64,000 bases of DNA from Mycteria americana (taxonomy: Eukaryota > Chordata > Aves > Ciconiiformes > Ciconiidae): assembly GCF_035582795.1 (NCBI RefSeq), contig NC_134390.1:2495560-2559559 (forward strand), given 5' to 3'. Position 1 is the stretch's first letter, and each line of letters opens with the position of its first letter. Shown here in pieces: positions 20,340 to 33,195 of the stretch. A program made the translations under genes and the position numbers. The notes beneath the pieces are model-generated. The model ran no database searches. It was not told the origin of the DNA and was given only the letters and a program-made list of their open reading frames with translations.

Positions 20340-23300
20340 TCACAGGGCCAGCACGGGGGGGAACACGGCCCCATCTGCCGGAGACAAAGGGGGGTGAGGC
20401 GGCGGCGGGGGGCGCGGGGGGCGCGGGGGGGGCGGCGGCGCCTTACGCTTGGGGCTGCTCTGGCTGTCGGGCTCGGGCACCTTCCAGTCCAGCTTGCGTC
20501 CCTTCTCGTAGAGGCCCTTGAGCACCTTGCGGAAGTCCTCGGGCTCGGCGCCCTGCGGGCTCAGCTCCAGGTACTTGCGGTAGAGCTGCAGCGCCGTGCG
20601 CGCGTCCTCGATGCTGTCGTGGGTCTCCCCCTGGATCTTCAGGTCTGCGGGGAGAGCCTCGGTCAGGGAGCGGGGCTGGCGGGGACCCCGGGGGGGAGCT
20701 ACCCCCACTCCTGCCCCTCCCGGATCCGAGGGTTCGGCCACTGACCCAGGAAGTACCAGGCGAGGAAGCGCAGAGAAATCATCCTCTTCCTCGGGATGTG
20801 GAACAGGTAGACGGTGTCGATCACCTGGTCCTTGGGCACCTGGAAAGCAGAGAGGGTCCTGCTGCCAGCGCTCGGGGGCTGCTGCAGGGGGGGGGGGGTG
20901 AGCCCCGACACTGCCGCCAGCCTCCCAGCCCCACCCCGAGACCCCCACGTCCAGGTTGGGGGGGAGGGCTTGGCGCTGTCACCATCAGGTTGATGACACG
21001 GAAGTCCTTCTGCAGCCCGTGGCCCACGAACTTGACTCCCACGTCAATGAGGAAGCGCAGCTTCAGGTAGGTGGATTTGAGAGTGGTGAGGTGCTTGGAG
21101 GAGATCTTGGCGTCCAGGTCTCCCGGCTTGATCCCCGAGTACTGGGTCAGGTAATCCACCACCTGCGGAGACCAGGCCCGTGGGGGTCTGCCCCTCCCCG
21201 ATTCCCCTGCCAGCATCCCGGGGAGGGTGCTGTCATTACTGTGGGTGCCCCTCCGTGGAGCGGGAGGCAGAGCGGGTCCACGTCCTCCCTGCGGGGCTGG
21301 GGAGCTGCGCGAGGCCAGGCAGGAGCCCCATACCTGCTCTTGGGTGGAGATATAGTCGTCAATGAAGGGGACGCCCTCGTTAGGGCCCTGCCCGCGCACG
21401 CACGTGATCCTGGCCACCGACATCTGGCTGGGCTTGATGGTGGATTTGGTCCCGTCGCTGCGCAGCTCGGCCTCCTCCTGCGACGGGCGAGAGGAGGGAG
21501 GGAGAGCTCGGTGACCGACAGCTCCCGCAGTCCCCGCGGGGACCGGGTGCACCCAGAGGGGCTGCCCCTGCGCCCCGTCCCCTGAGGCCTGACCTCGTTC
21601 AGCGTGACAAACTCGGCGTCCAGCCCCACCAGGTCGCCCGCCTGCGGCATCTCGCTCAACATGAGGGGGATGAAGGTGGCGTGGCACTTGCGCTGCTTGC
21701 GAGCCAGGGAGGCCTCTGCTAGCAGCACGCTGGCTTCGATGGGGTTCTTGACTGCAGGAAAAGGGGAAGGGAGATCAGCCACAAGCCGGCGTTGCTGGCC
21801 ACATGGCCACTTCCACCCCAGACACTCACTGACGAGGTTGTACTTGGCGTTGAGGTTCCTCCGGGCGTAGTACAGGATAGCCGGCACCTTCCAGCTCATG
21901 TCAAACTGCACCGCCTCGCACTGCGGGGAAGGGGGGACAGTGCAGGGGTAGGGGCAGCCCGGCGTGGGGCGGGGTGCTCCTGCGTGCAGCAGGAAACCCC
22001 CCTCCACGGGGTCCCCACAGCCACGGCCTCGCCTTGACACAGGGCCGGTGGCACTGCCCCGAGCGCTCACCTTATCGACAGGCTCGATGAGGAAGTCGTT
22101 GAAGAGGTACCACTGCTGGTGTGTGACTCCCTGGGGGCAGAGGCACAGGCACTGCCTTAGGGGCCCCCCCAGACAAATGCAATGACTCCTCTACCCAGTT
22201 ACCAGGGAAAGAGGGGAGTGACGATGCCATGTGGGAACTCCCACCCTTCCTGGGACACTGTGGGGAAATCCCTGCTGGCCTGGGTGGTGATGATGCGTAC
22301 ATGAAGCACTCGGGCTGGACAGGCACGGTCTCTGCCCGACTCCTAACCAAAACTCCACAGAGATGCAACAGATAAGAGACAGGGATGCAGTCTTGACACA
22401 CTCTGGGAACTCCTGGCTTGGGCATCTCCACCAGACAGCAGGACTGCCCAGACCAGCCCCCTTTCCTCGGGAAGGGAGATGACGTCCCAGCCCTTACCTG
22501 GAAGCACAAGGACAAGCTGGCAACGTGCCCGTGACCCAGGAGGAACCAGCCTGAGTAAGTGCGGGAAGAGTGCTTCTTCAGCCCTCCCCTCCCCGTAAGG
22601 TGCCCAAGCAGCACTCGGCTGTTTAGGAATGCCCGGCACCTTCAGCCAAACGCTCAACGCTTGACTGAGAGACCCAGGAACGGGGCAAGCCGTGGGCCAG
22701 AACGCCTCGGCCAGGCGGGACTCCCAGGGAGCAGGGGGCTGCTCTGGGCAGCCTGTGGGTACGGCGGCTGTGGGCAGGAGAGCACCCGTCCCGCAGGGCT
22801 TCTCACCTCCTTCCTTTGGTGGTAGGTCTCTCCCACTTTGATGTGCCCCACCAGGCTGCCCCCCGTGCGGGAATCCAGGATGTGGACGACGGTGGCCATT
22901 AGATCGTAGACGTAGACCGACTCGGGGTCGTCAGTCGGGCTCAGCTGCAAGAGGAACCGGCCCCCGGGGAAATGTCTGAGCCCCGACTGTCTGCCAGGCA
23001 GCTCCCAGGCCTCCAACCCAAACCCCAGAGCTTGGCCGTGCTGTCTCACCACCAGCCCAGAGGCTTCCATGCTCACCCGAGGTGTCTCCAAGACAGCCCC
23101 GTTATCTCTCGCCCACACACGCTCAGCAGAAAGCGGTTCTGAAGCAGTTCTGCTCCCGCAGCCTCACGTGCACACAACCACGTAGCCCCAGAGGGATCTC
23201 ATCAGCCTTTACCTCATCGCTCTCACTCCAGTTGCAGACATCTAGCTCCTTGCTCTTGGTCAGTCTCATCTTGATGGCGTGGGGGATCCAAATGTTCTTC

Positions 23301-26300
23301 AGTTCCTCCACAGAAGGATACGAATGCCCCGTGTCGGGGTTCCCCAGCTCCTTCCTGCATGGAGAAGGCCGAGTCGGAGGGAGTCACGAGATGTCATCCA
23401 GGCCAACTTCTCCGGAGCAGGATCCCCACCGCCCCACCCACCAGCCTATTCCTAAACCTTCCAGAGCTGCACCCCTTCCCCGCAGCTGCCTAGAGCAGGA
23501 CCCTGGGAAAGGTGGTCAGCTAATGTTGGCCAGAAAGGGCCAATACACGGTCCTGGGTCTTTTGTCAGTCTGAAAAGGGAAGGGGAATGAGGGCTGGGTG
23601 CTCAGAAGTGGATCACAAGGTGGGTCACAAGGGTGATGCTGTGCAGAGCACCCATACAGGGTCACGGTCTCAAGAGCAGCAATGAGACTGTTCCAGTTAA
23701 GAGCCCAGGAAGAGCTACAGACAGGTAGATTATCAAATTATCATTATCAGATGAGAAATGGCCCTGAGCTCTCCAAGGCCCAGAGAACAACCCAGAAGGC
23801 GTCACTGCTCAGAGCTGCCACCCCAGGAAGGGTCACCTACCACTCTCCAAGAGAGATTTCTTTGCCTTTGGTGATCTCAAAGCCTCCTCTCTTCATCATG
23901 GCTCTCTGAAAGGCATACTGGCAACGAAACACAGGCAAGCGTCAGCGTGCAGTGACAGGCCGGGCTTGGGAACACGTGGGTGACAGCCAGGCCAGAAGTG
24001 GGGAAAACACAGGGACTTTAAAGTCGGTGACAGGGAAAAAGACAGTGAGGGAAACCCAGCTGTCCGCCCGCTCTCTGCTGGGCTTGTGCTCTGGGAAGCG
24101 GGCACTGCTTTGCTGCTCCTAGGTCCTGCGGGACTGGGGGAATGAAAGAGTGACTCTACTGCAGTCCCGTCAGCTTTGTCATGGCAGGAGATCTTGTCTT
24201 TTCCAACTCCAAATGCACGGCTCATGCTACAAGCATGACCAAATACCAACATGTCCTCTGCAAGCAAAGTAGGGTGACGCTCGAGCGGAGAGCGAGAGAC
24301 TTAGAGACAGCGAGACCAGAGTGAAAACACCTCCGCAGAACTGGACACGCAGCAAACCCCGTGTGCCAGGGAGAACAAGCCTGCTTCTGCCCCAAAGTGT
24401 CTCCCCCACCTCAGCCTGCGTCTTCCAGAAATCTGCCTCCTTGGAGCTGTTCACCTCACAGTTAATGACCAGGACGTCCGGCAGGCAGCGGATGTTCCGG
24501 GTCTGGACCTGCAGAGAGAGCAGGAGATGGAAGCTGGGCAGCACCGAGAGCCCTGGAGAGGCTCAAAACCGGATTTGGCACGTGCTCCTCCAAAGCCTTT
24601 GCCTGCAGAGCTTCCTCCCCGCTGCCTGGCCGGGTTCCTGGTAGCTCGGGGTACTGCAAGAGCAACTGAGGCAGGGAGCAGGCTGCCGCGTCAGGGCAGG
24701 CGTGCTCAGCTCCCGGGGGGTTTACCTCTGCCCCCTGCCCCGGGGGGATTCAGCTGGGGTCCGCGTGACCTGCGAGACACATTGCAGCGCTCGCACAGCC
24801 CAGGAAATACCCCACACCGCTCCGGCTCACCATCCAGGCCAGGAACCGAATCTCCAGCATCCGCTCAGGAGGTTCCCCACTGACTAATGGAGAAACTGCC
24901 CCTGCTCAGCCAGTGGCACAGGGCACTCACACCCTTCTCCCGCACCCCTCGTAGCCCGTGAAGCCTGACGTGCTCGCACCCCGCTCCTGGGCTCACCGTG
25001 GGCTGGTACTTCTCACAGTTCTCGCACCAGGCTTGCGTGTTCTGCTCCAAGCAGATGCTTCGCTTTAAAATTTGGGCAAACTCATAATCTTTGACTGGCT
25101 TTTCTGAAGGGAGAAAGGAGAATAACGTCACCTTCCAACACACAAATCTTTACCAATTTAGCTCAGCCAAACCTCTGGGGTTTTCCTCACAACCACCAGT
25201 GAGAAGGCCAACCCCCAAATCTGCCTTTCTGTAGCCAAAAGCTCGGCTGGTTGGAAACCCACCACTAGACCTCGGCTGCCGGCTCTGCTGCAGCCGGGGC
25301 CAGACCACTGCAGAAGCTCCTCACTGCAGGTGTCTACCACCCGGAAAAGTCACGGCACATCCATACGGATAACAAACCCCACCCGGCCACGGCAATGCAG
25401 CAGCGTTAAAGGTGCCAGGCCCTGCCCTGCCCGCCCCTGCCTGTTACCAGTGCTCTCAGGGTAGGAGAGGGTGAAGAGCAGCGTGGAGGACACGCGAACG
25501 GTTTCCTTGCCGCAGCGACACATGCTGCAGTTCTCCATCTCGCAGCTGAACAGCTGCCCGATAACCGAGTCCCCCGAGGACCCAAAGCTGCTGGAGAAAA
25601 AAGAGCACCGGGGTTAGCAGGATCCCGGCAATCCCTGCGGAGCGGGGCTGGCTGGTGCGGTGGGCTGAGCACTGGGGACCCGCACATCTCGGGCTGCACA
25701 AGGGCCGTTCGGGGCCAGCACCCAGATTCCAGCAGCTCTTGGGGAACCGGCCATCAGGCTTCCAGAGCCAGTGACCTCTGCACTGCCCCAACCCACCCAC
25801 AGAGATTCAGCACAGGGTTCAAAGCTGGCTGTAGGGGCAGCCTGCAGCGCTGCGCGTTCCCATGCAGCCCTCAGGGCAGACGTGGGTGGCAAGAAAGCTC
25901 CTTCCTGAGGGATGGATGGGGCCTCCGGGAGCCAGCCCCCCCTCCCTGGCTCGGTTACTCCCTGTCCTGTCCCCAGACTGGGGATTTACCTGCTGCCCGC
26001 CCCCCGATACGCCTGCGGTCCCTCCTGCTCCTGGGTTTCCTGGTGCAGCTGAGTAAGGATGAAACGGTTCCAGCTCTGAATCAGCCGCCCCAGGTTCACC
26101 TTCCCTGTGGCTTCGTCCGAGTCAGCCAGGATCAGCCCCAGCGCCGAAGCCTCTGGGATTGTGCGGAAAGCCCGCAAAAAGTTGCTTCCCTGGGGATGGG
26201 GCAAGAGTGGCATGTCACCAAGGTCAAGTGACAGGAGTTTCCACGCTGTCTGATGCCATCACCCGAGGACCCGGCACCACCCGGCTCCCGCTCCTCTGCG

Positions 26301-29300
26301 ATCTCTCTGACCCTTCCCAGGCAGCCCAGCCCGCCGGCCTCACGTCACGCCTGGGCTCACCACGGACCTGGCAGGGGTCTCCTCGGGACAGGTCCAGCAT
26401 GTGGAAGAGCAAGCCCAGCTCACAGCCCAGGCAGAACTCCTTCTGGCACAGGTGGTTCTGGACCAGGCAGCGGACCGGCTCCAAGAAATACAGCACCTGG
26501 CAGGGACGGAGCAGTCAGGGGAGGTCCCGGGGGCCGCGGTGGTCTGGGCAGGGCTGGGGCGTCTCCCACCTGGATCATGCAGTTGCAGTAGGCGTTGGGG
26601 ATATGGGGCTCCAGGCCTGCAAACAGCGTCTTGTTGTAATGCTTGAAGTCAAAATCTTCCAACCCCAGCTTGGAGTATTTGATCGTGACCTGAGCAGAGA
26701 CACAACACGTTAAACAGACACCTTCCGACAGCACGGGACACCGGCACAACGCCTAGGTGCTCCCCACGGAGACGTGGGCAGGTGCTTGGGCCCAGGCGGG
26801 TCCTTTGCCCCGGACGAGCCCAGCATGGGGACTCCCAGCCAGCCCTCCTCCGTGCCCCAGAGCAGCCCCGGAAGGCCACTACCTTCCTGTACTTCTTGGC
26901 CACCATGTAGAGGTGTGGCTCCTCTTCCCGCCCAATCGGGGACTCGGGGACTTGGCTGAAGCTGTCGAACTCATTGTCCGTCTCTTTTAACCGATAGGGA
27001 ATCTGTGAGGGGAAAGAGAAGGGAAGGGAAAAGCGGCTGAACCCTGAGGCGGAGTGAAGCACCACGTACTGAAAGAAGTAGCTCCTGGGCTTTCCTGCCT
27101 CCCCGAATGAGCAAAGGAATAAACCAGAAAGGAGTGGGGCCCTCCCTTAACCTGCACGAGGCCTCCACACCTTCCTTCTTACAAGGGACTTATCACTGTG
27201 GGAAACTACAGCGGCGCTGCGGGCAAGGGCGAAACACAGCAGTGTTTTCCCAGGGGCGAGGGATGTGCCATAAACCTCCGAACCGGACAGCTCAAACCTT
27301 TCTACCACAGAGCGAGTTATCGATAGAACTGGGATTCTGGCCCGAGGGGGAGACTCCAGCCCTGCCCCAGGGCTGGCTCACCCGCTGACACTGCGCAGGA
27401 AAAGCTGTCGCCTCCAAACTATACGCCTGCCTCCTGCAACACCCCAAGCCAGAGAATTTAATCTCTCACCCCGTCCCAAGCCCTGCAGAAAGCTCCGAGG
27501 TCGTTCAGCACGCAGCCAGAGCTCCATCCCTCCCCAGACCGCAGACCTCCGCTGCTGGCAGGAGTACGCCACTCCCCGCACAATCCCCTCCCGAGAGTGG
27601 GTACCTGGTTGCGGAGCTTGGTCCTTGGGTTTGGGGCGTAGCCAATGAACCCCACTTTTTTCATGGTGCGCAAAATCTCGGGATCTACCGGAGGGGCTCG
27701 CCTGCAAAACACACCGCGAGTCAGAGGCTGCTTTGTCTGGCAGCATCATTTGACCAAGGGCCTCGCTGGGTGTGCTCAGGGACCCGCCAGCGGGTCACAA
27801 GGGTTTCCCCCGCTCAGTCCTTCCCCCGGGCTCATTTTCCGTCTCAACAAAACACCTGGGCTACGCCAGAACATGGCGGCAGCGCTGAGCGCAGGCGTGT
27901 TTGGGACAGGGCTCAGGCAGAGGAAAAACAAGAATTTCCACACAGGCAGAATGCAGCCAGGATCCCACCGCGATCTCCCCATCAGGAAGACGGAGGTTTG
28001 ACCATACCCTACCGCCTTCAGACCTGCCCGGCCACTGCACCTCAGGAGTTAAGCTCCGCCACGGGGAACTTATCTTGCATTTCACAGGGCATGTGATGAG
28101 GAAGGGCAGCGCCAGCCACGAGACGGGGGAGCAACAGAGTCGCTCTCCTGCTCCCAAGACCCGGGGAAGGAGAGGAACTCTGCTGGGGCCAGCTTTCCCG
28201 TGCTGGTTTTCACTGGGAGAGACTGGCAAATTACCGGGGTGCCGGGGCAGAGTTGGCAGCGGGCCAGTCGGAGAGCAGGGTGTCGCTGGTCAGCGGCACG
28301 GGGATGAGCGAGAGCGGCACAAGGTCCTGGTTCCAGTCCAAGTGGGGCAGCGTGTCCACCATGCAGGGCAAGGCAAAGTCCGTCTCCCGGGAGTAGGCGT
28401 TGAAGGTGACCTCCGGGGAGTCGGCCCAGAGGTGGACGCACCCCTCCGAGTCGCCGAAGGCCAGGGCCTGCTTGCTGGCCGAGACGTCAAAGGTCATGAT
28501 CAGGGGCCCAACGGTGTTCACGTGGAAGATGTCAGCGGGGTTGGCGAGGCCGGTGGGCTCGCAGAACTGGCACTGACCTGCGCGAGAGGGAAGCGCAAAG
28601 CGACGTGGCACCAGTGACCCAGCACACACCTCGCTTACGCGGCCAACTCTATCCCACTGGGACGTGACCCTGAGCCTGGGGGTGCCGGGACCGTCGCCCC
28701 GCTCTCGCCAGGGGAGCGGAGCCCGGCCGGGCGGGGGATGCGGCTTCGCCCACCTGTCTGGGAGATGATGGCCAGGCGGGAGGTGTAGGTGGGGATGAAG
28801 CGGAGGAAGAAGGGGTCGATGTGGACCTGCAGCGGCGTGGTGGCCCGCATCATGCGCAGGTCGTACACCTTCAGGAAGCGGTCGCAGGCGAGGCCGTTCA
28901 TTCGGCTGGAGAAGCCGCAGGTCACCAGCAGGTTCCCGTGGACGTCAAAGTCAGACAAGCTGCCTGAGTACGCGTCGAATTCGTGCTCCACCACAAAAGT
29001 GCGCAGATCCCGCAGGGAGACCTGGGAGGGTAGGACGGGGGTGCTGGGTGCCACGCAGGCAGCTGCGGCTACTTGGCAGCCCCTTGAGCTCTGGGAAAAG
29101 CTGGGCACCAACGCCAGGGTATCCCAGAGGGAAGGCGAGCATCAGCAGGGCTGCCAGGTAGGATGGGGCTGGTGTTACCTTCCCCGAGGTGTGCCCACAG
29201 AAAAAGAAGCGGTTTGATTGCCTCATGATGGTGATGCCGGGAACCTCCACGGTGTACTGGGAAGGAGGCAGAAGAGCGGGGTGAGCGGAGCTGAGCCCCA

Positions 29301-30627
29301 GAGCAAAGCACCTCCCCGCAGCAGGGAGCGGCCCCCAGCACGGCCGTACCTTCTGCGTCTCCTGGACGGTGTTGAGGTCTATCTCAATGACGTGGTTCTG
29401 CAGCCCGCCAACGAGCAGCGTGCTGCTGTCCGTCAGCAGGAGACTGTGCATGTCCTCGGACTCGTCCATGCTGCGGGAGAGGACAGAGGACAGCCCTCGC
29501 ACTCCTGCCCGGCTCGGGGAGGCAGCGGGGAAGGGGGCGGAGGATCGGCCCTCGCCCTCTCCCACATCTAGCTTTTACGCTGCCGGCAGAGGGGCCGGGA
29601 CCGTCTCCCCCAGCACAGGGGCAGCTCGTGGAGCCGGCACGACCCGCCTGCTGCCAGGGGAAGGCACTCACAGGTAGTCAAAAATGATGAGGCCCCCCCG
29701 TGACATGTACTTCAGGTTGGTTTTGGTCAGGAAAAGGACACCGTTCTCCAGGCTCTGGATCTGGCGGATATCGTCACTGCTGTTCACTTGGAAGGAGGAG
29801 TATCGCTCCAGCGTCGGGCCGAAGAAAGAGGTGGCGTGGCCCTAAAACCAGCCGGGGACAGGCTCGTCAAGACCCGCCCCAGCTTCACTTGGATGTGACA
29901 CAGGCAAACGCCACTTTGCCCTGCGCCGGCTCCGGGGGGAGGCAGGCTATCAGCTGCCTTACGGCCTCAGCCAGCCTACGGGGCGGCTTCCCGCCCCCCG
30001 CGTGCCCCGAACTGTGGAAGATCGTTCAGACTTTTCCCTTTCAGGCAGATACGTGCAGACACGAGTAAAGAACAAAAAGCTCCAACAGCCCCACACGTCA
30101 GGCTGTAAAGTTACTGGGGAAACACCGAAAGGCTCATGCTCCGAGACGCATCAACCACCTCCGGGCAGAAGCTCTGCGCCGGGGCAGCGCAACCCTGCTC
30201 GGAGCAGGACTCTCCGGCTCGGCCCCGCGCTGAACCGCTCTCCACCCACAGCCAGCTTGCCCCCAGCTGGTGGCAGCAGGCAGGCGTCGGGCAGCGAGAG
30301 CGGCGCGGTGACCCTCCCTGCCCCGCTCCCGGAGCGGGCACCTACCCCGTGGTTCCCAACCCACAGCATCTCTTCGTGCAGGTCGAAATGGGAGACGGAG
30401 ACGGGCACCCCCACTTCGGAGACGGCGGTGTGCAGCTCGCTGTACATGCCCTCCATGAGGTGCACCGACTCCGGCACCGCGATACCCTCTAACGGCACCC
30501 CCTCGGCATCCAGCTCCACGTTCTGCAGCAAGCTGGGGTTGAGATGGGGGTCCAGGACAGGGTCCAGCGCAGGGTGGAGGGGGGGAGCATACTCGGCAAG
30601 GGAGGGGTCGAGACCTTCAAAATTCAT
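20340..30627 (-). CDS. PAN2: PAN2, catalytic subunit of the PAN2-PAN3 poly(A) deadenylase
   Basis: Twenty-five coding exons, in phase, 1197 aa (human 1202): 30346-30627, 29672-29841, 29350-29470, 29179-29256, 28754-29021, 28235-28577, 27605-27701, 26883-27002, 26570-26689, 26368-26496, 25990-26189, 25448-25590, 24997-25103, 24410-24508, 23841-23917, 23213-23354, 22807-22944, 22071-22130, 21830-21920, 21594-21751, 21334-21477, 20983-21162, 20746-20839, 20447-20644, 20340-20374. PAN2 trims cytoplasmic mRNA poly(A) tails with PAN3. Order: N-terminal WD40 propeller ([15 protein letters not shown] on), PAN3-binding linker, UCH-like pseudo-protease domain, then a C-terminal RNase T/DEDDh exonuclease. 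Exonuclease residues are visible: D972 and E974 in [10 protein letters not shown]1082 in [12 protein letters not shown]1129 and D1134 in [14 protein letters not shown]. The start MNFEGLDP matches human. Confidence 0.98.
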
Positions 30628-31239
30628 GGTGAAAACCAGCGTCTCCCTTTGAAACAGAAAAGGAACTAAGTTGGTCAGTCAGAAACACCAGGGTCTCCCG
30701 ATTCTTAGAATCGGCGGCAGAGGCCCGGTGACTCCGAGGGATGGAAGAGGCGGCTGGAATCTCCAGCGAGCGTAAGGTGCAGCGCTCCTGCCGGGGACAC
30801 CGGCAGCACCGAGCCCACGCAGGCAGCGGGGCCCGTAAAGTCCCTTCCCCGGGCCACACTCAGTGCCCCGTCACGGCCGTGAGCCGCGGGGGAAGGAGCC
30901 TGCAGCGGCCCCGCTCCCGCGCTGGCGTCAGCCCCGGCCACCGGGCAGCCTCCCCCGGGAGCCGGACCCCCGCCTGGGCCCGGCCGCTCCCGGAGCTCGG
31001 GGCACCGGCCGGGCTCCCGCTGACCCCTCCGAGCCCAGCCCCGCCCCGCCCCGGGAGGCGCCGGGCCAGCTCCGCACCCGCCTCCTTTATCTCCGCAGGC
31101 CGACACCGAACCCACCGGCGGTATCGGCTGCCGCAGACCCGCAGCCGTTGGCGGCGCGGCCGGGCGGGGCGGGGCGGGGCACGGGGGGGGGCCCGGGCCC
31201 AGCCCGAGCCGCGGGCGCTGCGGGGCCCCCGCTCTCACC
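30628..31239 (-). other. PAN2: PAN2 5' UTR intron and probable noncoding exon
   Basis: On the minus strand an acceptor (tttcaaag) at about 30647 precedes the ATG by 19 nt. A strong donor, GCGGTGAGAG, ends at 31239. This suggests a noncoding first exon upstream of 31239 spliced to 30646. The intron itself has no coding signal. Confidence 0.5.
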
Positions 31240-31600
31240 GCCGTGCTCCGAGCCCGGGGCCGCTACCCACAAGCCCCCGCGCTCCGGCCAAGCATCCCAC
31301 AGTGCCCCGCGCCCCGGGGCGACGGCGGCCGTTACCCACAGCGCCCCGCGCCCGCCGTTACCGAGCAGCCGCGGGCGGAGCCCCGCCGGGGCCGCGCTCC
31401 CGGGCTCGTCCCGCTGCGCCGCAGCGGCCAGGCCGGGGCCGCCGCCGCCGCCCCTCCCGCCGTCGCTATGGCAACCGCGCCCCCCGCGCTCCCGCCCGGT
31501 AAACCGGCCCGCCCCCGGGGCCGGCGGACCAATGGCAGCGCGGAGCCGCTGAGCCAATGGCAGCCCGGAGCCAATCAGCGCCTGAGCGAGGCGGGAGTAA
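31240..31600. promoter_or_regulatory. PAN2: PAN2 CpG promoter with three CCAAT boxes
   Basis: CpG-dense sequence with CCAAT at 31530-31534, 31555-31559 and 31572-31576, spaced 25 and 17 bp, in the pattern typical of NF-Y promoters. No TATA box was seen. PAN2 is the nearest gene start. Confidence 0.55.
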
Positions 31601-31849
31601 GCGGCGCGGCGGGCGGCGTGCCAGACGGCGCGGCGGAGGGGACAAAAAGGCTGAAATCGGCCGCTTCGGGGCGCGGGTGTCGGGGCGGAGGGGGGGGCGC
31701 GGCCCCCGGGGCGAGGCTGGGGCCGGGAGAGCCCGGGGCGGGAGCGCTCCGGGACCCCCCCCGGTCCCTCCGCCCCCCAGCACCGCACAGAGCCCCGGGC
31801 GCTGCCGGGCGGCTGCGGCACCTGCGGCCCCGCGCCGTCCCGCGGCCTC

Positions 31850-32275
31850 CCACGGCGTCCCACCGGGCCCGCGGGTGTCACGCAGCGTCCCCGGCGTCCC
31901 ACCGTGCCCACGGTGTCCCCTGGCATCCCACGGGTTCCAAGGGACAGTGCCCCACGGGGTCTCACCGGAGTCACACAGCATCCCGTGGCATCCCACAGCG
32001 TCCCACCGTGCCCACGGGCGTCACGCAGCGTCCCCTGGCACCTCATGGGATCCCAGCGTGTCCCACGGGGACCCAAAGTGCCCCACGGTGTCCCACAGCG
32101 TCCCACGGGGGTCTCGCCGTGCCCACTGTGTCACGCAGCGTCCACTGGCACCCCACGGGATCCCGAAGTGTCCCAAATGCCCCGCGCTGTTCCCTGGCGT
32201 TCCACCGTGTCCCACAGCATCCCACGGGGCCCCTCAGTGCCCCACGGGGTCCCGCGGGGTCCCCAGGGCAGCGCA
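31850..32275. repeat. Degenerate minisatellite, about 20-25 bp units
   Basis: Many imperfect copies of words such as gtcccacggcgtcccacc and gcatcccacggg. It lies between the PAN2 promoter and IL23A. Long open frames through it on both strands are repeat artefacts. Confidence 0.8.
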
Positions 32276-33127
32276 CCGTGGCCGGACCGTCGTGCTGAGC
32301 CCCGCTGGCCCCGGCCTCTCCCGTGACCCCCGCCCCGGCCTCCCCCTCCCAAACCCACCGGGGGCGCGACGCCACGGGCGAGCCCACGGGCGGGGAGGGA
32401 GGGCGGCTCCCCTCGCCCCCCGGAGCGGGCTCGGCCGGGGCCGGTGCCCGAGGCGCGGCCGGTGCGTGCCCGTGGGCCCGGGGAAGGCCGGGGGCAGCCC
32501 CGCCGGGCGGGAGCGGGAAGTGCCGGAGCCGCCCCGTCGGGGCCGCCGCGATTGCGGCGCCGCGGGCAGCACGGCCCGGCCCGGCGGGGACGGGGTCTGC
32601 CGGGGCCTGCGGTGGTCCCTGGGGGCGCGGAAGGGGGAAGCCCCTCCGGGACAGCGCGGCCCCGAGGAGCCGCCAGCCGCCGCGCCGGGGCCGCCCCGGC
32701 TGATTTCCCGGGGCGGCCGGGGCGGGGGGGAGACACCGAGGGGACACCGGGGAGCACACCGAGGAGGCACCAAGGGGACACCGGGGAGACACCGGGGAGA
32801 CAGCGCCGGGCTCCGGGGGGTCCCGCCCCGCGCCGCCCGGGCTCCCGGTGCGCTCGGTGGGGCGGGGCGGCCCAGGTGCGCCGGGAGGGGGGGTCCCGGG
32901 GCGGGGGGTCCCGGGGCGGTCGCGGTGTCCCGGTCCCGCCCGTGCCGCTGCCGCCGCGGTGCCCCGCCAGGAACTGCCCCGGGTTTTCCTGCCCGTCCCG
33001 TCCCGTCCCGGCGCGGCGCGGGGCCGGGCGCGGCGGGGCGCAGCCCGGGGACCCCGGCCCGGTATCGGTTCTGCTTTCGAGGGAGGCGGCGATTTCGCAG
33101 TAACGGGGGGCGGGTGCCACCTGCCCC
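32276..33127. other. GC-rich gap upstream of IL23A
   Basis: Very GC-rich with repeated ggggacaccg words near 32725-32800. I see no exon. A distal part of the IL23A regulatory region may lie here, but no specific motif stands out before the kB site at 33128. Confidence 0.4.
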
Positions 33128-33138
33128 GGGGATTCCCC
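33128..33138 (+). promoter_or_regulatory. IL23A: NF-kB site upstream of IL23A
   Basis: GGGGATTCCCC is a perfect palindromic kB element ending 57 bp before the IL23A ATG. A TATA-like cccataagag follows at 33151-33160. IL23A (p19) induction by NF-kB, notably c-Rel, is established in mammals. The position immediately next to the putative start is inferred to be functional. Confidence 0.7.
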
Positions 33139-33195
33139 ACCTGCCGCCACCCCATAAGAGCCCGGTGGCGGCACCGGTGGCGGCACCGACCGGCC

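Noticed and set aside
23375-23525. Possible old CR1 LINE fragment in a PAN2 intron
   Set aside because: Words such as gtcatccaggccaac resemble CR1 tails, but I could not follow a CR1 consensus any further. A RepeatMasker run with a bird library would decide.
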